64,000 nt of DNA from an uncultured Clostridia bacterium (GTDB lineage Bacteria; Bacillota; Clostridia; Christensenellales; Borkfalkiaceae). Positions within the stretch are counted from its first letter, which is position 1. Each line of letters opens with the position of its first letter. The notes under the pieces are model-generated. The model did no database searches and was not told the DNA's origin. It saw only the letters and a program-made list of their open reading frames with translations. The translations under genes were made by a program, and so were the position numbers. The stretch spans positions 1-64,000 of the forward strand of contig CANQUD010000005.1 in NCBI GenBank assembly GCA_947626935.1, written 5' to 3'. Below are positions 1-8,900 of the stretch, one piece after another.

Positions 1-235
1 GCCTGAAACGCAGGTCGCTCCTTTTCCAAAAAATCTTGCTTTGCAATATTTTTTGGATGCCTTGGGCTTAGGCGGGGTCACCACGCGCAGGAATTTGAGA
101 ATGTCCCCCCCATTCGTCACGGCTGCGCCGTGCCACCTTCCCCCCGCTGGGGGTCAGGTCAGAGCCTACCCCTTCGGGGGGGAGGCTCCCGCGTAGCGGG
201 TGGTGGGGGGGATAATGCCCACCGCTACGTCATCC
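1..235. repeat. Mosaic intergenic repeat block A
   Basis: Bases 1-96 nearly match 36340-36435 (gcctgaaacgcaggtcgctccttttccaaaaaatcttgct..). Bases ~103-222 are a near-identical inverted copy of ~61108-61240 (cattcgtcacggctgcgccgtgccacc...ccccttcgggggggaggctcccgcg). Confidence 0.85.
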
Positions 236-299
236 TGCTCCCTCAAAACAACGCATAAGTCGCAATTTTTACATAAAATCGATCATAAGGAGAAAAAAC

Positions 300-593
300 A
301 TGTTTACATCGAAGGAACGGGCGAATCTGAAGGCGATGGCGAGCACGATGAAGCCGATCGGGCAGGTCGGGAAGGAAGGGGTCACCCCCAACCTCGCCGA
401 GAGCCTCTCGAATGCCTTGGAAGCGCGGGAACTCATCAAAGTCACCCTTCTCCCCGCGGCGGGAGAGGACGGGGGGAAACTCGCCGCCGAGCTTGCGGCG
501 CTTCTCCATGCCGAAGTCGTCGCCGTCATCGGCAGAAAGGCGATCTTCTACCGCCGCTCGCACAGGGAAAATATCGAACATATCGTCTATTAA
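300..593 (+). CDS. yhbY: YhbY/CRS1 family RNA-binding protein
   Basis: 97 aa; MFTSKERANLKAMASTMKPIGQVGKEGVTPNLAESLSNALEARELIKV..., typical YhbY; SD aaggag upstream. Confidence 0.85.
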   Translation: MFTSKERANLKAMASTMKPIGQVGKEGVTPNLAESLSNALEARELIKVTLLPAAGEDGGKLAAELAALLHAEVVAVIGRKAIFYRRSHRENIEHIVY

Positions 594-619
594 ACGCGCA
601 CAAGTGCCCATTTTTCCAT

Positions 620-652
620 AAAAAAACTTCCCGCCGCGGCGGGAAGTTTTTT
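620..652. terminator. Bidirectional intrinsic terminator
   Basis: aaaaaaacttcccgccgcggcgggaagttttttg between convergent yhbY and the EF-G-like gene. Confidence 0.85.
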
Positions 653-661
653 GCTTGTCCG

Positions 662-2710
662 TTATTTTTTGATGCTCTGGAGCACGGTGTCGGGCGCCTG
701 TTCGTAGCGTGCGAACGTCTGGCGGAACCGACCTCTGCCCTGCGTCATGGAGCGAAGGCTCGTCGCATAGGTCAGAAGTTCGCCCTCGGGCGCTTCCGCG
801 GTGACGACCTGCAGTCCTTCCACGGTATCCATGCCGATGATTCTGCCCCTGCGCTTGTTGAGATCTCCCATGATGTCGCCGACGTACTGTTCGGGGACGG
901 TGATCTGAAGGGAGCAGATGGGTTCGAGAATGATGGGCTTCGCGCGGGGGATGCCGTCCTCATAGGCGAGCCTTGCCGCGGAGACGAACGCGATCTCCTT
1001 ACTGTCGACGGGGTGCGATTTTCCGTCGAAGAGGGTCGCCTTGAGATTGACCATGGGGAATCCCGCAAGCACGCCCTTTTGGATGGCTTCGCGCAAGCCC
1101 TTTTCGACGGCGGGGATGAACTGCTTGGGAACGGAGCCGCCGACGGTCGCATCGACGAATTCAAAGACGCCGTCCTGTGCGCCCGGTTCGAAGCGGATGT
1201 TGACCACGCCGAACTGACCTGCGCCGCCCGACTGCTTCTTGTGCTTGCCCTCTGCTTCCGACTTGGAGAGAATGGACTCACGGTAGGCGACGGTGGGGGT
1301 GGAGAACTCGGCATCCGCGCCGAACTTGGACTTCAGCTTCTTCTTGATGATGTCGAGCTGGACTTCGCCCTGCCCGCAGGCGAGCGTTTCGCCCGTCTCG
1401 GTGTTCTTGCGGACGCAGAAGCCCTTGTCCTCTTCGGCGAGACGGTTGAGACCGCCGAACACCTTATCCTCGGTGCCGCGGACCGCCACGTTGACCGCCA
1501 TGGAGAGGCAGGGTTCGGGGAATTCGATGGGATCGAACTGCACGGGGGCGTTGGGGTCGCAGAGGGTATCGCCCGTGCCCGTGTTGGCAAGTTTTGCGAC
1601 GACGCCGATGTCGCCCGCGGAGAGCGAGGTGACGGGGTCGAGCTTTTTGCCCCGCGCGACATAGAGGGAGTTGATGCGCTCCGTCGTATCGGTGTTGGGA
1701 TTGTACGCGTCCGTGCCTGTCTTGAGCACGCCGCGGTTGACGCGGATATAGTTCATCTTGCCGACGAAGGCGTCCACGGCTGTCTTAAAGACCTGTACGG
1801 CGACGGGAGCATTCTCGGAGCATTCCACGAGGACGGGCGCATTCGTCTTGAGGTCCTTTGCGGGGAGACCTGCGCGTTCCGCCGCTTCGGGGACGTAGTT
1901 GATGAGTTCGTTCATCAGATTGATGACGCCCTTGTTGAGGAGAGCGCTGCCCGCGATGACGGGGACGACGCTGATCGTCTGAATGCCTTTCCGAAGTCCC
2001 GTGACGGTGTCCTCTTCGGAGAGGGCGCCCTCTTCGAAGTACTTGTCGAGAAGTTCCTCGTCGTTCTCGGCGGCGGATTCCTGAAGGACGGACTGCATTT
2101 CGGTCAGTTCGCTCTGATATGCCGCGGGGACGGGTTCCTCGGCGACGCCCTTGTCGGAGAATTTGTACGCCTTGCCCGTGATGACGTTGATGTAGCCCGT
2201 CATCTTTTCCCCTTCCATCACGGGGATCTGGATGGGTGCGATCTTGCCCTTGTATTTTTCCTGCAGGGCTTGCACGGTGCCGTGATAGTTGGCATTTTCC
2301 TTATCCATGCCGTTGATGAAGATGAAGAGGGGCTTCTTGTGCTTGAAGCAGTAGTCGAGCGCCTTTTCCGCGCCGACCGTCACCGTGCCGTTCGCGCCCA
2401 TGACGACGAGCGCCGCGCCGCACGCACGCATGGCGGAGTTGAATTCCGCCTCGAAGTCGTAGAAGCCGGGAACGTCAAGCAGGTTGATCTTGGTGTCCTT
2501 CCAAGTGAGGTAGGCGCAGGCGAGCGAGACGGAGGAGTGACGCGCGATCTCCTGTTCGTCAAAGTCGCACACCGTGGTGCCGTTCTCGATCTTGCCCATA
2601 CGTTCGACGGCGTTTGCATTGAAGAGCATCGCCTCGCAAAGAGTGGTCTTGCCTTCCCCGGAGTGCCCGACGACGGCGATGTTGCGAATGTTTTTAGCTG
2701 AAAGGCTCAT
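662..2710 (-). CDS. Elongation factor G-like GTPase (EF-G paralogue)
   Basis: MSLSAKNIRNIAVVGHSGEGKTTLCEAMLF...; EF-G domains throughout. Start placed at MSLSAK after aaggggaaca rather than at the ORF start 2746. Confidence 0.85.
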   Translation of the reverse strand: MSLSAKNIRNIAVVGHSGEGKTTLCEAMLFNANAVERMGKIENGTTVCDFDEQEIARHSSVSLACAYLTWKDTKINLLDVPGFYDFEAEFNSAMRACGAALVVMGANGTVTVGAEKALDYCFKHKKPLFIFINGMDKENANYHGTVQALQEKYKGKIAPIQIPVMEGEKMTGYINVITGKAYKFSDKGVAEEPVPAAYQSELTEMQSVLQESAAENDEELLDKYFEEGALSEEDTVTGLRKGIQTISVVPVIAGSALLNKGVINLMNELINYVPEAAERAGLPAKDLKTNAPVLVECSENAPVAVQVFKTAVDAFVGKMNYIRVNRGVLKTGTDAYNPNTDTTERINSLYVARGKKLDPVTSLSAGDIGVVAKLANTGTGDTLCDPNAPVQFDPIEFPEPCLSMAVNVAVRGTEDKVFGGLNRLAEEDKGFCVRKNTETGETLACGQGEVQLDIIKKKLKSKFGADAEFSTPTVAYRESILSKSEAEGKHKKQSGGAGQFGVVNIRFEPGAQDGVFEFVDATVGGSVPKQFIPAVEKGLREAIQKGVLAGFPMVNLKATLFDGKSHPVDSKEIAFVSAARLAYEDGIPRAKPIILEPICSLQITVPEQYVGDIMGDLNKRRGRIIGMDTVEGLQVVTAEAPEGELLTYATSLRSMTQGRGRFRQTFARYEQAPDTVLQSIKK

Positions 2711-2757
2711 AGTTGTTCCCCTTGATAATTTTGCCCCGAAGGGCACATCTTTTTTTC

Positions 2758-2785
2758 ATTATACCGCAAATCGGGAAAAAATCAA
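2758..2785 (-). promoter_or_regulatory. Sigma-A-type promoter of the EF-G-like gene
   Basis: On the minus strand TTGATT-16 bp-TATAAT; the leader also has a TGCCC-TTCG-GGGCA hairpin. Confidence 0.65.
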
Positions 2786-2931
2786 GAGGGAAACGGAAAA
2801 AAGTTTCATTTTTTGCGAGATAAGAACAGGGAGATCGGGGCGCCGCTTTCCCGCATTTGCCATTTTTGGGAAAAAAATCGCCGAAATCCCAAAAAAGTGA
2901 GTAAATCACGGAAAAGATTTCAAAAATTCCG

Positions 2932-2960
2932 TTGACGAAATGCAAGAAGAGGTATATAAT
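2932..2960 (+). promoter_or_regulatory. Sigma-A-type promoter of the giant lipoprotein gene
   Basis: TTGACG-17 bp-TATAAT. Confidence 0.8.
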
Positions 2961-2998
2961 GTTATAAAACCTTAATATGGAATATTATGGAGGATTTT

Positions 2999-5900
2999 AT
3001 GAAAAAACGTTTCGCGGCATTGATCATCGCATTGCTTGCCTGCCTCGCCCTGTTTGTGCTGGGCGCCTGCGGCGGCGGCAACGGAAATCAGGGCGGAACA
3101 GGGTCGGAGAACCCGTCTGTGACGCCCGAACCCGACGATCCCGGGAAGACACCCGATCCCGAGACCTGCCAACATCCGAATGCGACCTTTGTCTATACGT
3201 CCGAACCCGACTGTATGAACGGGGGAGAGAAGTCTCTCACCTGCCCCGACTGCGGCAAGCAATGGACGGAGACCGTCGGTCCCCTCGGGCACGCCTATAA
3301 GCTCGACGCCGAGAACACGACGGATGCGACCTGCCAGCACGGGGGAACGACCGCCTACAAGTGCGAGCGCTGCGGCGCCGACAAGACGGAGCCGGTCCCC
3401 GCGCTTCCCCATGCCTACAGGCTCAACGAGGAAAACTCCCATCCTGCTTCCTGCAAGGAAGCGGGCGTTGAGGAGTACGTCTGCGCGACCTGCGGCGATC
3501 ACTACACGGTAGAACTGCAGAAGCTCTCCCACCTCTTCGAGTATTCGGCAGAGGAGTCCACGGCTGCGACCTGCACGACGGCAGGCAAGGAAGTCCAGAT
3601 CTGCTCCCTCTGTCAGGAAAGGAACGAGAAGCCTCTTCCCGCGCTCGGGCACAAGTTCGACGGACCCGCCTGCACGGAACGTACCTGCTCCCGTGCCGAC
3701 TGCAGCGCCGTCTCTCCCGCGACGCAGGAACACACCTACCGCATCGTCGGCATCGAGCAGGAAGTGCTCACCGAGGAAGAGGCGCTCGTCTACTGCCACG
3801 GCAACATCTATGACAAGTACGTCTGTACCGAATGCTCCGCCGAAAAGACGGAACTCAAACAGGCGGCGGTGCAGCACAACGTCACCTGGGCGAAGGGGGA
3901 CATGCAGCTCACGGATCCCTCCAACTGCACCTATGAGTACGAACTGACGGGCAAATGCTCCCTCTGCGAAGAGGACCTCGTCCAGAAGCAGACCGTCGAG
4001 AACAACCACACCTATAAGACAGTCATCACCAAGGTGGCGACGTGCTCGGAAGGGGGCGAAAAGGACGTCGTCTGCTCCGTCTGCGGTCATACGGACGAGA
4101 CGAAGCATTCCAAGTACACCGATCCCGAAGCCCATGACTGGGGCGAAGGCGTGAAATCGGGGAACGTCACGACGTTCACCTGCTCCCACGACGGGACGCA
4201 CCAGAAGAAGTCCCTCGTCGCCGAGAATTCGAGTTCTCTCAAGGTTTCGAACGACGATCTCAAGACCGTCGAGGACGTCGTCGTCAACGGCGCTTCCATC
4301 AAGATGGACGAGACGGCGAAGAACAATCTCCCGAACGGGGATCTGACGCTCGCGCTCGACAAGGCGGATGCGCAGGAAGCGCCCGACGTGGACCTCGAAG
4401 GCAAGACGCTCTACAGCATCACCCTCTCCGAGGACGGGGATTCCTTTGTCACCGATTTCGGCGGCGGCAAAGTCACCGTCCGTATCCCGTATGAACTCCA
4501 AGACGGGCAGGATCCCGAATCGATCGAAATTTGGTATGTCGACGGAGATGAACTCGTCTCCATGAAGGCGACCTACTCGAACGGCTTTGCCGTGTTCGAG
4601 ACGGGGCATTTCTCTTACTACACTGTCGGCATCATGACGCCCGAGGAGATGTGCGAGCGGTACGACCACAATGAGATCAGCCATCACCGCGGCGCGACCT
4701 GCACGGCGAGCGGATACGACACCGTCGTCTGCTCCCGCTGCGGAAAGACGCTCGAAAATACCGTCATTCCCGCACAGGGACATGACATGCAGAAGGACGA
4801 GACCGAGAGCCGTGCCGCGACCTGCGATGCGGCGGGCGTGGAAGTGAAGAAGTGCTCCCGCTGCACCAAGATCGAACGCAAGACCCTTCCCAAGCTCGGG
4901 CACAAGTGGGTCGAGGACAAGTCGCAGGCGCAGGAAGCCAACTGCGAACATGCGGGCAAGGTCGTCTACACCTGCGAGAACAACTGCGGCGAGACGCGCG
5001 AAACGACGCTCCCGCAGACGGCGCACGACTTCACAGAATCGGTCACGGAAGCGACCTGCACGGCGGCGGGCTATACGCTCTATACCTGCAAGAATTGCCG
5101 GATGAGCTACATGGGCGGCGAAACGGCGCCCAAGGGACACAGCTGGAACATTCCCGAGGCGACCTGCACGGAAGGGCAGGAATGCACCGTCTGCCACGCC
5201 AAGGGACAGCAGGCGCTCGGGCACGCGTGGGACATCGAACAGCCCACCTGCACGCAGGGTCAGACCTGTACCCGCTGCGGCGAAGAGGGCAAACCGCCCC
5301 TTCCGCACAGCTATAACGACAAGGGCTATTGCGATGTCTGTGGCAACGGCTGCTCGCACAGTTACAAAGTCCTGAACGAGACGGAATCTACCTGCGAGAA
5401 GGCGGGACAGATCACGAGCGAGTGCACGATCTGCGGCACCCAAAAGACGGAAGAAAAGCCGCTTGCGGACCACAAGTTCGACGATGTCACGGGTCGCTGC
5501 ACGGTGTGCGGCGCCGTGGATCCCGAACGCGTCTCCGAGTATCTTGAACTCATCAAGACCCTCAAGGCGGACTGCTACACCGTCTCCCTCTCGGGCGCGG
5601 TCATCGACATCTCCAACAAGTACGTCGAAGAGCACATCACGATCGAGGACGGCGTCGGCTACTTCTCCTTGCGTGACGGCAAACTGCTCTTCCGCATCGT
5701 CGTCGATGAATGCACGGCGATCGTGGACGGCGTGAGCGTCGAAACCACAAATATCGAGCTGTATTCGGACGGCGACTACTATTATGTACAGTACACGACA
5801 AACGGCGAGACGGAATATTCCCGCACGCCCGTCGTGCCCGAGGGAAGCGAACCCGCCCGTACCTATGCGATCATCATGCAGATCTTGCAGGACGAGATGT

Positions 5901-8900
5901 TCCAGAACTATGTCTCCGAACTTGCAAGCAAGAACTACATGCTCTTCTCGACCTTCCTCGAGAAGGCGGCAAAGAACGCCTTCAAGAGAACGGACGACGA
6001 GACGGGATACACGCTGACTTTCGACAGAGACGCCATGCTCGCCCTCAACGAGAAGTTGCACGGCGAGACGGTCGAAGGCTTCTTCGACGATCTGTTCGGC
6101 GAGGAGAAGTTCGGATCCCTTGTCTCCTACCTCAAGGACATTCTGACGGAAAAGACGATCAAAGAGGCGGCGGACGACCTTCTCGAACGCGCGGAACCTT
6201 ACCACGTCGAAAAGGACGAACTCTTCGCGCTCGTCGATCATCTCGTGAACCTCGTGATGCCCAACTCCGAACAGCCCTTCAGCATCGCCGACTACTACGG
6301 CGGAGAATTCGGGCAGGCGCATTTCTATGAGATGTTCGGCGCCGAAAAAGAGCAGCTGGCGCAAATGATCGACCAATATTCCGCAATGATGCGGCAGATG
6401 ACCCCGTACGAGCTCTTCGAGCAGTACGCAACGGGCGGCAAGGCGGACTTCAGCCTTTCGCAGATCCTCTACGATTCCGTGTCGGCGCTCTTTGCCGACA
6501 ACGCGATCTCCCTCAAGCTCCGTGTCGAAGGCGGCAAGGCAAAGAGACTGACCGTCAAGTTCGACGACGCCAAGCTCGAGGACCTTCCCGAGGAGACGAA
6601 GGTCTCCGTCAACGGGGAGATCAACCTCGATTTCGGCGAGGGCAAGGTCGAACTCAAGACAGACGACCGCGACGGCAAGCTCCTCGATGCGATCGAACGC
6701 AGGATCAAGAGCAGCAGCGACGGCAGCTATACCCTCGTGCTTCAGGACTTCGGGTTCAGCGACATCGAAAGCGTCAGACCGGGCACCCGCGTCGAGAAAG
6801 AGGAAGTGAAATTTGCCTTCGTCGGCGGAAAACTGCAGGCGACGGTCGTACAGACCTCTCTTTCCATCTATGACTACAATTCGAAAGTCGGCTCGGGCTA
6901 TGTCAGCACCTATGTGATCGACGATCTCGGCGCCGCGACCCTCACGGTCAATGCGGGCTGCGGGAACGGCGTCTCCGTCTTTGCCTATTCCGCGTCGGCG
7001 ATGTACACGCAGGAAAACGGCACGTTCACCTATCAGGACGGCGAATTCGTGTTCAGAAGTTCGGGCGATTCGATGTCCCATCCTTCCACGTGCAGATTCT
7101 CGATCGGCTACAACGAGATCACGGGATCCTTCGAGAAGGACTATGAGCACAACTACGTGACCGACGTGAAGAATTCGCAGACGGAAGCGGATGTCGAATG
7201 CGAACAGTACTACACCGTCACCGAGACTTGCGAGAAGTGCGGCAAGACCCGCACGGTCAAGCGTTACAAGTCCCACCATTACAACACCCGCTATGAACTC
7301 AAAGAGGGCGGAAAGACCTGCCTCGACGGCATCGTCGAGATCACGTACTGCGAAGTCTGCCATAAAGATCTCCATCGCTATGAGATGAGCATGGACAGTC
7401 ACTTTGAGATCGAAAAGGAATACGACATCGAGACCGATTACGGCAAGGTCGGCATCTTTGTCCGCGAATGCGTCTGCGGCATGCAGGGCGTCGGCAGCAG
7501 GTACGAACTCGCTTCCGTCTATCTCCTTGTCGACAGGGGGGACGGCTATGAAGATCGGGCTTATTTCAGCGGATACGGCTACAATGTCGGCGAGACGCTC
7601 GTCACGGCGAACTACCGCTATCATGACCGCGAGAGCGGAAACGAGTGGAGACTCATCCTCTCGGGCGACGTCGTCAAGGAAGGCTGCTTCATCCGTACAA
7701 ACGCGACGGCGACTCTCTACCTCGGCACGCTGAAGGTCGGCGAAATTCAAGTTCCCATTCTGCTCGAGACCGAGCATGACTTCACCGAGTCCTCTTCCGT
7801 CACCTATGAGGAGAGCGAAAACGGTCTCGTCACGTCGGTGACGACGCAGACGACGTACCGCTGCGAACACGGCATCAGCAAGACGAGCAAGGTCGAGAGA
7901 AGATACAACAAGAACGGCAGGATCATCTCCATGCTTCGGGAAGTCCGCCTTGCCGACGGCACCCTTCTCGAGTATGAACGTGAGGAGTTCTCCTACGACG
8001 GCTGCAATTCGACGGTGAATTATTTCAAGTCGCCCGATCAGACGGCACCCGAATACACCGACAGAGGCACGGCGCACGAGTACGAATTCACCTATGAACT
8101 CCAAGAGGGCGCTTCGTCCTGCCTTGAGGGCGTCATCGAAAAAGAGGTCTGCAAGTATTGCGGAGACGTCGCATACGAGCACACGTATTACGAGCACATC
8201 TACGGAAAACAGAAGAAACTTGTGGCGCATGTCGGCGAAGGGGACATCTACATAACCGAAACTTCGTGCCCTTGCGGCGAACGCATTTTCTATAATCCGA
8301 TCGATATCTCCTATCAGACGAGATCGGAGACATATCGGTTCGAAATGGACCATGATTCCAAGGAAGGTCCCGAAATGCGCTACGTCTGCACCTACGGCAA
8401 GGCGAACATCAGCTGCATCATCGGGGTGACCGAGGACAACACCGATCCTTGCTATACCCGCATAAAGTGCAACTTCATCTTCTATATCGACAACCGCGAC
8501 ATTGCGACCGCGGAGATGACCTTCACCACCGATGTCCACCACCAGACCGAGATCGAAGAACTCAAGAAGGAGAGCGGCGGAGAGTACGGACCGCGCGGCT
8601 TCCACATCGAGCAGAAGGTCACCTACAAGTGCGGGCACGGCACGGACTACACTTCCGTCAGCGAAGAGCGCTACGACGAGTATAACAGACAGACCCTCGT
8701 CCTCGACAAGAGAGTGGATGAGAAGGGCAACACGACCTACTATTCTATGACAGAGTACAGGTACGGCGATAACTGCACCTGCACGGTCTATCGTTACGAC
8801 CAAGAGAACGGGGAGCCGGATGTCTATTATAACGGCGAATCCCACATGATACGGGAGACGTACGAGCTTGTGCATGAGGGGACCTCGTGCCTTCAGGGCG

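Noticed and set aside
200-2701. 833-aa plus-strand ORF
   Set aside because: Runs through repeat block A and antisense to the EF-G-like gene; no plausible product.
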